Shown one piece after another: positions 21,074 to 31,068 of a stretch of 64,000 nt of DNA; positions within the stretch are counted from its first letter, which is position 1; each line of letters starts with the position of its first letter. The stretch is from the NCBI RefSeq assembly GCF_003148745.1, contig NZ_QGGU01000002.1, forward strand, positions 62,001 to 126,000. Reading direction: 5' to 3'. A model generated the notes under the pieces. It was not told the DNA's origin. It did not search any database and saw only the letters and a list, made by a program, of their open reading frames with translations. Position numbers and translations under genes: made by a program. This DNA comes from Pleionea mediterranea. Lineage in GTDB: Bacteria > Pseudomonadota > Gammaproteobacteria > Enterobacterales > Kangiellaceae.

Positions 21074-22252
21074 ATGTCCGTATTACGAATGGCTGATCTT
21101 GACCTTCAGGGAAAACGGGTATTAATCCGGGAAGATCTTAATGTGCCGATTAAACATGGCAAAGTGACTTCCGATGTTCGTATTCGAGCCGCATTGCCCA
21201 CCATTCAACTGGCGCTGGAAAAAGGCGCCAAGGTCATGGTGATGTCACATCGTGGCCGACCCACCGAAGGCGAGTTGTCGAGTGATGACTCCATGGCACC
21301 TATCGCAGAACATTTAAACCAACTGCTGGACGCACCGGTACGGTTAGAGCCTAATTATCTCGACGGCGTTTCGCTGACTGAAGGCGAAGTGGTGTTATTT
21401 GAAAATGTACGTTGTAATCTTGGCGAAAAGAAAAACGACGATGCTCTGGCAAAACAATACGCGGCCTTATGCGATGTGTTCGTTATGGATGCGTTCGGCA
21501 CTGCCCACCGCGCTCAGGCATCGACACACGGTGTCGCCAAGTTTGCACCTGTAGCATGCGCCGGTCCGCTTTTAGCGGGTGAACTGGATGCATTGGGTAA
21601 AGCTCTGGATAACCCGGCGAGACCTATGGTGGCTATTGTGGGTGGTTCTAAAGTATCAACCAAGCTCACAGTATTAGACGCCTTATCAAAAGTGGTTGAT
21701 CAGCTGATAGTCGGTGGCGGTATTGCTAATACCTTTATTGCTGCAAAAGGGCACAATGTCGGTGGCTCTTTGTACGAAAAAGATTTGATCCCGGAAGCGC
21801 AGCGATTAATGGCGCAAGCTGAATCTCGCGGTGGCAGCATTCCGGTACCGACGGATGTTGTGGTGGGAAAAGCCTTTGATGAAGCAACCCCCGCTACTTT
21901 AAAGTCCGCTTCTGACGTAGCCGACGATGATATGATTTTTGATATAGGTCCAGAGACTGCCAAACAATTAAACGATATTTTAGCCAGCGCTAAAACCATT
22001 GTCTGGAACGGACCGGTGGGTGTGTTTGAGTTTGATCAGTTTGCTGAAGGCACCAAGTCGATGTCACTGGCGATCGCAGACAGTGATGCCTTTTCAATCG
22101 CAGGCGGTGGCGATACGCTGGCCGCAGTGGATAAGTTTAATATTCAAGACAAAGTGTCTTACATCTCAACCGGAGGCGGCGCCTTTCTGGAATTTCTGGA
22201 AGGTAAAAAACTGCCCGCCGTTGCGATCTTGGAACAACGCGCTGCCGAATAA
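21074..22252 (+). CDS. pgk: Phosphoglycerate kinase
   Basis: Pgk transfers phosphate between 1,3-bisphosphoglycerate and ADP. The 392-residue length fits bacterial Pgk. The signature [13 protein letters not shown] is near residue 14, MSHRGRP near 57, [14 protein letters not shown] near 112 and [12 protein letters not shown] near 191. The C-terminal nucleotide domain has [10 protein letters not shown] and [14 protein letters not shown]. It is a partner of fba, which starts 63 bases later; the pair is probably cotranscribed. Confidence 0.99.
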   Translation: MSVLRMADLDLQGKRVLIREDLNVPIKHGKVTSDVRIRAALPTIQLALEKGAKVMVMSHRGRPTEGELSSDDSMAPIAEHLNQLLDAPVRLEPNYLDGVSLTEGEVVLFENVRCNLGEKKNDDALAKQYAALCDVFVMDAFGTAHRAQASTHGVAKFAPVACAGPLLAGELDALGKALDNPARPMVAIVGGSKVSTKLTVLDALSKVVDQLIVGGGIANTFIAAKGHNVGGSLYEKDLIPEAQRLMAQAESRGGSIPVPTDVVVGKAFDEATPATLKSASDVADDDMIFDIGPETAKQLNDILASAKTIVWNGPVGVFEFDQFAEGTKSMSLAIADSDAFSIAGGGDTLAAVDKFNIQDKVSYISTGGGAFLEFLEGKKLPAVAILEQRAAE

Positions 22253-22315
22253 TCGTCAGCGTATTTTGAATACCGATAATTTGAACATTTAATTTCAGGA
22301 AGAGAGGAAAATCTG

Positions 22316-23380
22316 ATGGCTTTAATTTCAATGAGACAGCTACTGGATCATGCCGCCGAGCATGGTTACGGTGTGCCGGCGTTTAACGTAAACAATCTTG
22401 AACAAATGCGTGCGATCATGGAAGCCGCCGACAAAACCAATTCACCGGTTATTGTGCAAGGCTCGGCTGGCGCACGTAAATACGCCGGAGCACCTTTCTT
22501 GCGTCATCTTATCTTGGCGGCAACCGAAGAGTTTCCTCATATCCCTGTGGTTATGCATCAGGATCATGGCACCAGCCCGGCGATTTGCCAGCGCTCTATT
22601 CAATTAGGCTTTTCATCAGTCATGATGGATGGTTCATTACGTGAAGATGGTAAAACACCGGCCAGTTATGAATACAATCTTGAAGTCACCAAGAAAGCCG
22701 TTGAAATGGCCCATGCCTGCGGTGTGTCCGTTGAAGGTGAGCTGGGTTGTCTGGGATCACTTGAAACCGGTGAAGCGGGTGAAGAAGATGGTGTTGGCGC
22801 TGAAGGTAAATTGTCTCACGATCAGCTGTTGACCGATCCGGATGAAGCGGCAGATTTTGTTAAACAAACTCAAGTGGATGCATTGGCCATTGCTATTGGA
22901 ACATCGCACGGTGCGTATAAATTTTCTCGTCCGCCCACTGGTGATATTTTAGCGATTGAGCGTATCAAAGCCATTCATAATCGAATTCCGGATACTCATC
23001 TGGTTATGCATGGTTCCTCTTCGGTTCCTCAGGACTGGTTGGCCATCATCAATGAATTTGGTGGTGAAATTCCGGAAACTTACGGTGTGCCTGTGGAAGA
23101 AATTGTTGAAGGTATCAAGTACGGTGTTCGTAAAGTTAATATTGATACTGACTTACGTTTAGCGTCAACCGGTGCGATTCGTCGTCATCTGGCGCAAAAC
23201 ACCAGCAACTTTGATCCGCGTAAATACTTTGCCGAAGCAACCAAAGCGATGACCGAGATTTGTATTGCCCGTTACGAGTCATTTGGTACCGCGGGTAATG
23301 CCGATAAGATCAAACCGATTTCTTTGGAGAAAATGGTAAGTCGTTACGACAGCGGCGAGCTTGCTCCTAAAATTAACTAA
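22316..23380 (+). CDS. fba: Class II fructose-bisphosphate aldolase, Calvin-cycle subtype
   Basis: Fba condenses dihydroxyacetone phosphate and glyceraldehyde 3-phosphate using zinc. The 354-residue sequence, beginning [19 protein letters not shown], is of the class II type first grouped with Calvin-cycle enzymes but common in glycolytic gammaproteobacteria. MHQDHGTSP near residue 82 carries the zinc-binding histidine, with [13 protein letters not shown] and [10 protein letters not shown] later. GGAAGAGAGG lies just before the start. No pyruvate kinase gene lies between pgk and fba, and no RuBisCO gene is in the window. A strong terminator follows. Confidence 0.97.
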   Translation: MALISMRQLLDHAAEHGYGVPAFNVNNLEQMRAIMEAADKTNSPVIVQGSAGARKYAGAPFLRHLILAATEEFPHIPVVMHQDHGTSPAICQRSIQLGFSSVMMDGSLREDGKTPASYEYNLEVTKKAVEMAHACGVSVEGELGCLGSLETGEAGEEDGVGAEGKLSHDQLLTDPDEAADFVKQTQVDALAIAIGTSHGAYKFSRPPTGDILAIERIKAIHNRIPDTHLVMHGSSSVPQDWLAIINEFGGEIPETYGVPVEEIVEGIKYGVRKVNIDTDLRLASTGAIRRHLAQNTSNFDPRKYFAEATKAMTEICIARYESFGTAGNADKIKPISLEKMVSRYDSGELAPKIN

Positions 23381-23397
23381 TTTATTATTACTATATG

Positions 23398-23432
23398 TCC
23401 GACCATAAACTTATTATGGTCGGATTTCTTTT
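23398..23432 (+). terminator. Rho-independent terminator after fba
   Basis: A perfect 11-bp stem (TCCGACCATAA / TTATGGTCGGA) with a 5-base loop is followed by TTTCTTTT. It lies 18 bases after the fba stop. Confidence 0.92.
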
Positions 23433-23462
23433 GCTGCAAAGCTTGATGGATGGGTGGTATTA

Positions 23463-23906
23463 ATGGATTCATTCGATCCTTATAAAAGTACCGAAACTAC
23501 CGAGATCCCTCTCGAACAAAAGCTAATTGCGGAGCAAAATATATTTGGAACCATCCTTGGTTCATTAGTAGGTGCAGTCCCCGGCTTTCTCATATATCTT
23601 TGGCTTTTGTCTTTCCCTTTCTACGCAGTACTGGGTTACTTTATTCCCGGATTGTTTATTGGCTTATTTGCAGCTTTTATGGGGCGTGGGATTGATAAAG
23701 TGCATCGCCTCGCCAGCGCTGCCGTTACGGTGATAATAGCCAGTGTCATTGTTATCGTCTTTGATACAGATTCATCGATAATAGCCCTTTCTTTAGTGAA
23801 CGCTGTGGTCGCAGCCTTTAGTGCTACAAGATGGCTCTCAAGAGAGCAGGAAGACGCCATTTTTGATTATAAAATAGGCTATCGTAAGACAAAAAAGCAA
23901 CAATAA
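23463..23906 (+). CDS. Small integral membrane protein of unknown function
   Basis: The 147-residue protein starts at ATG 23463 with GGATGGGTGG upstream; an in-frame GTG three codons earlier is less likely. A polar N-terminus of about 25 residues is followed by hydrophobic stretches at about residues 27-70, probably two segments around a PGF..PG turn, and at about 83-120 (VTVIIASVIVIVF and following). The protein ends in a basic tail, GYRKTKKQQ. I do not recognise the family. It lies between the fba terminator and the condensin operon and shares no evident function with either. Confidence 0.65.
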   Translation: MDSFDPYKSTETTEIPLEQKLIAEQNIFGTILGSLVGAVPGFLIYLWLLSFPFYAVLGYFIPGLFIGLFAAFMGRGIDKVHRLASAAVTVIIASVIVIVFDTDSSIIALSLVNAVVAAFSATRWLSREQEDAIFDYKIGYRKTKKQQ

Positions 23907-24000
23907 GATGATGCTAATAACTCTGAGCCTGTTCTCTGGAAAAAATCCAAATTAATGCAAGCATTTGCCGATCGCATCTGTTAAATTTTGCTATTCATTA

Positions 24001-24028
24001 TTGCAAATAATTGCGTTCCTCATATTAG
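24001..24028 (+). promoter_or_regulatory. Weak promoter candidate for the mksFEB operon
   Basis: TTGCAA at 24001-24006 and TATTAG at 24023-24028 are 16 bases apart, each matching four of six sigma70 consensus bases. It would leave a very short leader before the ATG at 24047. Confidence 0.3.
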
Positions 24029-24046
24029 TTGGGCTAGCCATAACGA

Positions 24047-25522
24047 ATGTTTTTTGAGCATAAACAAAAAGATTTTTTTCGGCCATTTATTAGTAAATAC
24101 CGGGAGCAAATTGCCGATTGTTTACAGGCTTTATACGCTCAGCTTTACACCATTCAGGCTGACTACGAATCCATCAATACCCGTGAAAAAATTATTGCGC
24201 TGTTTCAGGAAACCGTAACGCGATCGCCAGTTATAGAAAGTAATCTGGAAGACGATACTAATCTACCCACTAAAAGTGATCGGGAACAGGCTAACTGGGT
24301 TATGAATTCGTTATTGGAATATGGTTGGCTAGAAAAACAGGTAGATGAAGCCACGTTACAAAGCTCTTATGCATTTACCCGGGTAGGGCGTTTGTTTACT
24401 CAGGCGATTGTTGAAACAAACGGCGCTGCCTATCGAACCAGGCACCGTAATACCCGTAATGTAAGAAATGCGCTGAATATGTTTGTTGAGCAGGGCGATG
24501 TATATGATTTGCTTGACGCTTTTGAATATTCGGAACGAATTATTTCAGACTTCAGTGACACGATAGCGGAACTGGATGAGCGAAAACGACAGTTGGTGAA
24601 AGAGGTAGAAGCACAGCAGTTGGTGGAAAAAGCCAGCGAAGAATTTTTTGAGTTTATGGAAAAACGCTTTATGCCGGATTTGTCAATTCGGCTTTCAGCA
24701 GACAGTGTTGAAAAATGGCGTGATGAAATACAGGAGTCGATCAATAAAGCTCGACGTAAGCGCAAAGAGTTTAAAACACAGGCTGAAACAAGTTTAAGAA
24801 AAGTCGCGCCTGAACTTATCGAACAAGACAATACATCGGTTTTCTTAAATCTATTAGAACGTATAGAACAGCGCATCCACCGTGCATCAGAAATTATGTT
24901 GCCGGCACTGCGTCAATCACTGCATGGTTTTACCCGACGTGCTGATATTATTATGAGGCAATTAAGTTTTTCGGCACAAGGTCGACAAAGTGATATTGCC
25001 GAAATTTGTCAGTCGCTTTCACAACAACCAGAACAAGTGGTTGATCAAAAATTAGAAGCCGCCGGGAATGTACTGGCGCAAATTAATGTTGGCTTTTTTG
25101 ATCCTCAACAGGTTCGACTGTTTCAACGACATAAAAAACGTGTGGTGGATTCACGTGCCGAAGAATCTGGCAGCATGGATGAGTCAGCACGCAAAGATTT
25201 GTACATACGTCAGTCGGTTGAACGTGCCTTTGCATTGAGTAATCAGGATATGGCCGACTATCTGCTTAAATCATTAGGCAGTGGTCATCGTATCTACTCC
25301 CATCAATTGCCTGTCAACACTGCTCGAGAATTGCTGATGAGAGCACACGCCATTGAAGTGGGATCCGCCGGACGGCAATCCAGTGAGTATCAGTTTATTG
25401 TTGAAGATACCGGCAAGCGTGTTGTGGATGATTATTTTGAAGCGGATGAGTTTACTATTCGTGTTGAAAAGATAAGCAATCAAACTAAACCCACCGATCA
25501 ATTAGTCGAAAATAATAATTAA
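24047..25522 (+). CDS. mksF: Condensin kleisin subunit MksF (MukF/JetA-like)
   Basis: The 491-residue cytoplasmic protein is the likely kleisin that bridges the two heads of the MksB dimer. It is recognised mainly by operon order, size and character. The N-terminus FFEHKQKDFFRPFISKYREQIADCL is followed by a winged-helix-like region (NWVMNSLLEYGWLEKQ). The middle is long and helical, rich in Glu, Arg and Gln (about 150-370). The C-terminal part has a second small globular domain. MksF/JetA proteins are 450-500 residues and head their operons, as here. mksE follows after 6 bases and mksB after that. I see no sign of truncation. The kleisin assignment is family inference. Confidence 0.82.
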   Translation: MFFEHKQKDFFRPFISKYREQIADCLQALYAQLYTIQADYESINTREKIIALFQETVTRSPVIESNLEDDTNLPTKSDREQANWVMNSLLEYGWLEKQVDEATLQSSYAFTRVGRLFTQAIVETNGAAYRTRHRNTRNVRNALNMFVEQGDVYDLLDAFEYSERIISDFSDTIAELDERKRQLVKEVEAQQLVEKASEEFFEFMEKRFMPDLSIRLSADSVEKWRDEIQESINKARRKRKEFKTQAETSLRKVAPELIEQDNTSVFLNLLERIEQRIHRASEIMLPALRQSLHGFTRRADIIMRQLSFSAQGRQSDIAEICQSLSQQPEQVVDQKLEAAGNVLAQINVGFFDPQQVRLFQRHKKRVVDSRAEESGSMDESARKDLYIRQSVERAFALSNQDMADYLLKSLGSGHRIYSHQLPVNTARELLMRAHAIEVGSAGRQSSEYQFIVEDTGKRVVDDYFEADEFTIRVEKISNQTKPTDQLVENNN

Positions 25523-25528
25523 GTTGTT

Positions 25529-26254
25529 ATGAAATTAACCCATAGTCTAGAACAGTCGTTGGACGATAAAAAAGTTTCTTTAGCTGAATTTCAAGAATTA
25601 ATTGTTCGGCTTTTAAACTATACCGTGTTAAGTCGACATGAAAGTGCAACAGAGCAGATATTGTATGATCGTTTTGTTCGTGTCGAAGAGCTGATCAATG
25701 AGTATTTAGCGATAGCCCATATTCGCTTACATCATGATCATCATTTTCAATACATTCGTTTATTTCCACCCGGATCAGAAATACCAGGTATTCAAGAGCC
25801 CGATGACTCTCAGTACAGTGGCAGCTTGAGGCAACGACTGAATCAAAGTGAAGTTGCATTAGTATTGATTCTGCGGTTGCAGTATGACAAGTCCCTACGA
25901 GAAGGAAAAATAGATGACATGGGTTTTGCTCTTGAATCTCTTGAGTCATTATCCATTGCCATGAAAAATATGTTACGAAGACCACTGCCAAAAAAATTAA
26001 CCGATCGAAAGCGATTGTTTCAACGGCTGCGTCAGTTGCGATTGATTCAATTTCGACAGGATGAAGAATTTGAAAGCGGAGAAACCTGGGTGAAAATACA
26101 CCCAATGATAGTGAGTTTTGTCAATGAGGATGCACTTGACGTTTTAATCGAAAAAACAACAGATGAATCACTGGATGACGTAAAAGATAGTCAGCTGGAT
26201 AAGACTAATGAATCCAGAAAGCTACAGAGTGTAACTGCATCTGACGCAGAATAA
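25529..26254 (+). CDS. mksE: Condensin subunit MksE (MukE/JetB-like)
   Basis: The 241-residue protein matches MksE/JetB in size and position between the kleisin and the SMC-like ATPase. MukE-type subunits are winged-helix dimers that bind the kleisin and DNA. Visible features are an early basic/hydrophobic region (LIVRLLNYTVLSRHESATEQILYDRFVR) and a central segment, SEVALVLILRLQYDKSLREGK. A winged-helix-like basic part, LTDRKRLFQRLRQLRLIQFRQD, follows, then an acidic, probably flexible tail from about residue 205. It starts 6 bases after mksF, so the two are surely cotranscribed. Confidence 0.82.
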   Translation: MKLTHSLEQSLDDKKVSLAEFQELIVRLLNYTVLSRHESATEQILYDRFVRVEELINEYLAIAHIRLHHDHHFQYIRLFPPGSEIPGIQEPDDSQYSGSLRQRLNQSEVALVLILRLQYDKSLREGKIDDMGFALESLESLSIAMKNMLRRPLPKKLTDRKRLFQRLRQLRLIQFRQDEEFESGETWVKIHPMIVSFVNEDALDVLIEKTTDESLDDVKDSQLDKTNESRKLQSVTASDAE

Positions 26255-26318
26255 TAAATAATTCAGCGCCAAGCCTGATAGTGATTTAAAAAAGTGATTT
26301 TAAAAGTGAATTAAAAAT

Positions 26319-29300
26319 ATGTATTTAAAAAAACTGATATTGGTTAACTGGGGTAACTTACCCAACTCTGAGTTTGAATTTGGTCCGCTGAATTTATTTT
26401 CTGGCGGCAATGGCTCAGGAAAAACAACCGCGGCGGATGCAATACAAACGTTAATGACGGCAGCTCACGAAAACCTGTTTCAGTTTAACCCTGGTCAAGA
26501 TGAAACGACCCAGCGCGGGAGAGGCGGTAAAAAAGTACGGACGTTGGCATCCTATATTTTAGGGTGTGATGATGGCAGTTATGCCCGTCTTAATCCCACA
26601 GATGGGTATATAGTTGGAATTTTTCATCCCACCGACAATGAAGATAATGCACCTTTTGCCGCCATGCTATCGGTTAGGGCATATGTAGAGAAGTCTGGGC
26701 AACATAAATTAGCAAAACAGGATAGCCTGCAGTTTTACATAGTGACCAACCAATTTGAAAACAAAGAATTATCACTTAACCATCTGATATTAGATATGGG
26801 GAATAATAAAAGTATTCTAACCATTGAAAATTGTTACACATCTCTTATTCAACAATTTGGCAATAACAACGTCGAAAAATACGATACTAAACGGGCTTAT
26901 CTTCGTCGTTTATACGGAGCATTACGAGGTAAAAAAGACGCCGTATCAGAGAGTGAAGCATTAAACAGTGCAAAAGCATTTTCCCGATTTATGGCTTATA
27001 AGCCGGTGCAAAGTATTGATCGTTTTGTTTCCGAAGAAATACTGGAGAAAAAAGATCTGGGTGAGGCCATTCGTTCAATTTCCGGACAACTAAAAACGAT
27101 ACATGGAATGGAGCGAGATGCCGCTCGTCTAACGGCATCGATTGATATATTGCAGCAATCGAGTGGCTACGCACAAAATTATATTGATAACTGGAGTGAG
27201 TTGCAGTTTCAACATTATTTGATTGCTCAATATGAATTTAATACTCGACAAAAAAGCTATCTTAATAACAAAGAGCAGCAACAACATTGTCAGGATCAAA
27301 TTAAACAACATCAGCAATCCATCGATATTACTCGTGACAGACGCGAGCAAATGCATGAGCAACGAGTAGCATTAGAAGCACAGCGCCTTGGGATCAGCGC
27401 GCTTCAGGAAAAAGACGAGCTGGCAAAACGGATCAAAGAGCAGGAAAAGCAGTTATCAAGACTGGCACAGGGATTATTGATAGAAGATAAACAGTTGCAG
27501 CAATCCGCCAGTGCGTGTGAAAAAATTATGAACGCTCTGCGTTCGCAATCGCTACAGCAAGCCATGCCAGAACTGGTTAGCAGCAATGCCTTAAAATTAA
27601 CGCGTCAATTTGAAAAGTTTATTAAACAAGATGCATTAGATATACAGGCTTTGTTAGGCAAGGATTTAATGAATGATATTCAGATGCTGGAAAAGCAACT
27701 GGATGCGGTGCGTGAATTACAAAGTGAACAGCACCAATGGATTAATTTTTGGCAATTCGGGAAAAATGATACTCAGTCAATGATGAAGAAAGTTTCTGCA
27801 AAACTTTCCCGGCTGGAAATGGATTACGAACGGATTGCCAGAGAGCGGCAAACTAAACAAAAAGAAATTGATAAGCTGGATCAGTCTCAGGTCAGTTATC
27901 CTGACTATGTGGTCAGGGCAATAGATGCAATTCGCAATAGTTTGCCACATGCCGAACCACGAGTATTGTGTGATCATGTAGAGGTGACCGATGAGCGCTG
28001 GCAAGCCGCCATCGAAGGTTATATGGGCGGTGCTCGCTTCTCAATCATCGTCCATCCTGAATACGAAGCCGATGCCATTAGAATCATTCGACAATTGCCA
28101 GGACGCGCCAGTAAAGCACGTATTATTCAGGGCGATAAAGCGCAGCGCGATTACGAACGATTATCGCTTGATGATAACAGCATTCTAGGAGTGCTTGAGT
28201 TTTCCCATGCAACGGCAAAGCATTATGTGGCTGCCAGCTATGGTGCTGTTTTATGTGTTGAGGATACCGAGCAGCTTAAGATGACACGACGAGGTGTGAC
28301 GCAAAACTGTTTGGCATCGGGTAATTATTCAATGTGGCGTTGTGACATTGACGAATCCGATCTGGTGTTTGGTATTGAGGCAAGAAAACGCGCTACCTTA
28401 GCGAAACAAAACGAGTTAAGTCGATTAACCGAGCAGTGGCAGATGGCTAATGATCGAATGCAATCATTGAAACAATTATTACACTTGATCGAACCATTAA
28501 AGCATTTAAATGTAGCGCATGTGCTGGCACAAATGTTGAGTTGTCATCGTGAACTGCAAAAGCTCGAGAACCTAATACAACAAATTGATTTGGGCGATCA
28601 TCACGAACTTGAGGATAAACTGAACGAGTTTAAACAAAAAGAAGATGAATTAAGACAAAACGAAGATCAGTTAATAAAACAAATTGGGCAATACGAAGAA
28701 AAGCTATCCAGTTTGAAAAAAGCCATTAATAAAATAGCGGATGAACAGGATAAAACACAGGATACGGTTGAACGCTGTGAGCAATCGTTACAGAAAATAT
28801 CAGAAGACTGGCCCGATATTGATTTTAGCGCACGCTTAGAGCTTGCTGATCAACAAATTAAAGGACTTGATATTGCGCTGGCATATCAGCAAAGAGAGTC
28901 ATTTGAACAGCAGTTGCATACTGCCGAGCGTAAACTGGATGAGTCGATTAAAGCGCATAATCAAAATGCTTTGCCAGGTGATTCCGTTGCTTACGATGTA
29001 TTTAATGGCGAATATAATCAGGCGTTATTTCGAACTGTTTGTCAGCTGCAACGGCAGATGGACTCGATTTATAATCGATTGAAAAATAATATTTTGGTTG
29101 AAAAGCATGGTCAACTGCAAAAATTAAAAGACAGTTTTAACAATGCATTTGTCAGCAACTTATGTCACTCCATCCATCAGGCCATAAATGATGGAAAGCG
29201 ACAGATTAAATTGTTAAACCATGAGCTGAAATTTCATAAATTTGGTGATGATCGAGAAACCTTCCGCTTTGACTTTGAGTGGCTACCCGAATACAAAGAG

Positions 29301-29969
29301 TATTCAAAGTTTTTTGAGGAAATTATTCGTAACCCAGAACTGGGCGATGGGCAAACTCTGTTTGAGGCAAAACTCACCAAGTCGTCGCAACAGGTACGCG
29401 ATCGTCTAATGAACATGTTACTGGATGACGATGAAGACAAAGCATTGCGTGACTTGGATAGAATAGCCGATTATCGTAACTATCACCGCTATGAAATTTA
29501 TAAGGAAGTGGAAGGTAAACCCGCTATTCCTTTATCGGAATACGGAACAGGCTCTGGTGGTCAATTAGAAACCCCTGCGTACATTATTCGTGCTGCGGCC
29601 ATCACCAGCGCTTTTCGTTTTAGTGAAGGTAAAAGTCACCTTCGAATGGTATTGGTGGATGAAGCTTTCTCAAAAATGGATGAAACTCGCAGTCGAGAAG
29701 TGATCCAGTATTTAACCGATTCTCTGGGTCTACAGCTGGTATTTATTATGCCAACCAGTAAGTGTGGGCCTTATATGGATTTAATCACTAATGAGTTTGT
29801 TTACGCCAAATGCCCAAGCTCAGTACCACGCGGAGAACTTAATACGCGAGTACTGGTGGATCGAAAAGTATGCAATCAGGATAAAATCCAGGCGCTCTGG
29901 CAGAATCATAGAAATACCATTTACCAGCAAGCGGAGCTGGATTTTATGCAGTCTATTGTGAATGCATGA
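26319..29969 (+). CDS. mksB: SMC-like condensin ATPase MksB (MukB/JetC-like)
   Basis: MksB is the SMC-type motor of the MksBEF complex, which extrudes or compacts DNA. The 1216-residue protein opens with the Walker A loop SGGNGSGKTTAAD at about residues 28-40. Long coiled coils rich in Gln, Glu and Lys (about 290-520 and 690-950) flank a hinge region at about 530-680 (GYMGGARFSIIVHPEYEADAI). The C-terminal head has the ABC signature GTGSGGQLETP near residue 1074 and Walker B MVLVDEAFSKMD near 1109. The ATPase parts all look intact. It lies 64 bases after mksE with only a weak ribosome-binding site. No MksG/JetD toprim gene follows, which separates this operon from complete Wadjet defence loci. 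Confidence 0.93.
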   Translation: MYLKKLILVNWGNLPNSEFEFGPLNLFSGGNGSGKTTAADAIQTLMTAAHENLFQFNPGQDETTQRGRGGKKVRTLASYILGCDDGSYARLNPTDGYIVGIFHPTDNEDNAPFAAMLSVRAYVEKSGQHKLAKQDSLQFYIVTNQFENKELSLNHLILDMGNNKSILTIENCYTSLIQQFGNNNVEKYDTKRAYLRRLYGALRGKKDAVSESEALNSAKAFSRFMAYKPVQSIDRFVSEEILEKKDLGEAIRSISGQLKTIHGMERDAARLTASIDILQQSSGYAQNYIDNWSELQFQHYLIAQYEFNTRQKSYLNNKEQQQHCQDQIKQHQQSIDITRDRREQMHEQRVALEAQRLGISALQEKDELAKRIKEQEKQLSRLAQGLLIEDKQLQQSASACEKIMNALRSQSLQQAMPELVSSNALKLTRQFEKFIKQDALDIQALLGKDLMNDIQMLEKQLDAVRELQSEQHQWINFWQFGKNDTQSMMKKVSAKLSRLEMDYERIARERQTKQKEIDKLDQSQVSYPDYVVRAIDAIRNSLPHAEPRVLCDHVEVTDERWQAAIEGYMGGARFSIIVHPEYEADAIRIIRQLPGRASKARIIQGDKAQRDYERLSLDDNSILGVLEFSHATAKHYVAASYGAVLCVEDTEQLKMTRRGVTQNCLASGNYSMWRCDIDESDLVFGIEARKRATLAKQNELSRLTEQWQMANDRMQSLKQLLHLIEPLKHLNVAHVLAQMLSCHRELQKLENLIQQIDLGDHHELEDKLNEFKQKEDELRQNEDQLIKQIGQYEEKLSSLKKAINKIADEQDKTQDTVERCEQSLQKISEDWPDIDFSARLELADQQIKGLDIALAYQQRESFEQQLHTAERKLDESIKAHNQNALPGDSVAYDVFNGEYNQALFRTVCQLQRQMDSIYNRLKNNILVEKHGQLQKLKDSFNNAFVSNLCHSIHQAINDGKRQIKLLNHELKFHKFGDDRETFRFDFEWLPEYKEYSKFFEEIIRNPELGDGQTLFEAKLTKSSQQVRDRLMNMLLDDDEDKALRDLDRIADYRNYHRYEIYKEVEGKPAIPLSEYGTGSGGQLETPAYIIRAAAITSAFRFSEGKSHLRMVLVDEAFSKMDETRSREVIQYLTDSLGLQLVFIMPTSKCGPYMDLITNEFVYAKCPSSVPRGELNTRVLVDRKVCNQDKIQALWQNHRNTIYQQAELDFMQSIVNA

Positions 29970-30231
29970 TCAGAAACCTTTAAACAGTAGATGATAATTA
30001 ATTGGTCTTAATAAGTGTTTGAATCAGTATTGTTTTTTTATTGTGTATTCACTAAAGTGCCTTCAATTATTAAAAATATGTTTAATAGGATGCAAGGACG
30101 GCAAGTATTGTGACTTAAGTCACACTCTTGGTGCGATGGAGTACTCAGATTTTATTATTGCTTATCAAGATTTAGCAACTGTGCCGATAGATCTCCTGTC
30201 TCAAATTGAAATAATGTTTTAAGGTCGTGCT

Positions 30232-30900
30232 ATGACTCAGATTAAAACCCTAATGTACCAATACTTGCTGGCGCTTATAGTCTGCTTGATGCTGGTCGCC
30301 TGTGGTGGCGGTAGTGTTGATAGTCTGGATAAAGCGCCTGATGACGGTGACGATGGTAGCGAAAATAGCACACCAACATTGACCATAATCTCACCTGAAG
30401 CTAACCAAAGTTTTTCCGATCAATCGGTGATTACATTTTCAGCAACCGCATCTGATACGGAAGACGGCGATATTGGTAGCGATATCGAATGGAACTCAAA
30501 TTTGGATGGCGTTATCGGTTCAGGTAGCGAATTTAGCGCGTCTTTGAGTTCTGGTGAACACACTGTTACCGCTTCTGTCACCGATTCTGATAATGCTTCA
30601 TCAAGTGATTCCATAGAATTGACAATTCGTATATCACAAGGCTTTGCGACCATTAACTGGGTACCACCATCGTTAAATACGGATGGCTCTAATTTAAATG
30701 ATTTGGCTGGTTATAAAATTGAGTTAGGGCAATCGGAAGACAATTTAAATCAATATCAAATAGTTAATGGCTCATCGAGCAGTTCATTACTGGAAAATCT
30801 GATCGTTGGTGAAACTTACTATTATGCGGTAAGGGCTATTAATCAGTACGGTATTGAAAGTCAGTTGTCAGCAGTAAGCTCATTTAGGGTGGTTGAATAA
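30232..30900 (+). CDS. Lipoprotein with Ig-like and fibronectin type III domains
   Basis: The 222-residue protein has a lipoprotein signal: hydrophobic LLALIVCLMLVACGGG places the lipid-bearing cysteine at about residue 23. After a Gly/Asp linker, residues about 43-133 (PTLTIISPEANQSF ... SIELTI) look like an Ig-like or cadherin-like beta-sandwich. Residues about 138-222 (ATINWVPPSLN ... YYYAVRAINQYGIES) form a clear fibronectin type III domain. It is probably anchored in the outer membrane and involved in surface binding. An AAGGTCG ribosome-binding site precedes ATG 30232. It lies upstream of the carrier-protein operon on the same strand, but a 168-base gap with its own promoter candidate suggests separate control. 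Confidence 0.78.
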   Translation: MTQIKTLMYQYLLALIVCLMLVACGGGSVDSLDKAPDDGDDGSENSTPTLTIISPEANQSFSDQSVITFSATASDTEDGDIGSDIEWNSNLDGVIGSGSEFSASLSSGEHTVTASVTDSDNASSSDSIELTIRISQGFATINWVPPSLNTDGSNLNDLAGYKIELGQSEDNLNQYQIVNGSSSSSLLENLIVGETYYYAVRAINQYGIESQLSAVSSFRVVE

Positions 30901-31005
30901 CCTTGTTTGATTAATTTGAGACGTTCGACAGGCTTTGCTCAAGAGGTCTCCAACACCATACGGTAAAATTTACGCCTTTTCTGAATGACTTATGAATTCT
31001 GGGTC

Positions 31006-31034
31006 TAGGATTCATCTCACAATTAAATTATAAT
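31006..31034 (+). promoter_or_regulatory. Promoter candidate for the carrier-protein/polysaccharide operon
   Basis: A perfect TATAAT at 31029-31034 lies 35 bases before the carrier-protein ATG. The hexamer 17 bases upstream (TAGGAT) is a poor -35, so an activator may be needed. No other clear promoter is seen in the 168-base gap. Confidence 0.4.
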
Positions 31035-31068
31035 TTGCCTTTTAGACGGAACCTAATAGGCTAAAGCT

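Noticed and set aside
22316-23380. Sign of a Calvin cycle operon
   Set aside because: The aldolase subtype is common in heterotrophic gammaproteobacteria, and no RuBisCO, phosphoribulokinase or cbbR gene is present.
24047-29969. Complete Wadjet anti-plasmid defence system
   Set aside because: The defining JetD/MksG nuclease gene is missing next to the three condensin genes, so only an Mks-type condensin is supported.
30019-30222. 67-codon open frame upstream of the Ig/FN3 lipoprotein gene
   Set aside because: It has no ribosome-binding site, a non-ATG start, a cysteine-rich random-looking composition and no recognisable motif; the 262-base gap after mksB otherwise shows nothing I can call.
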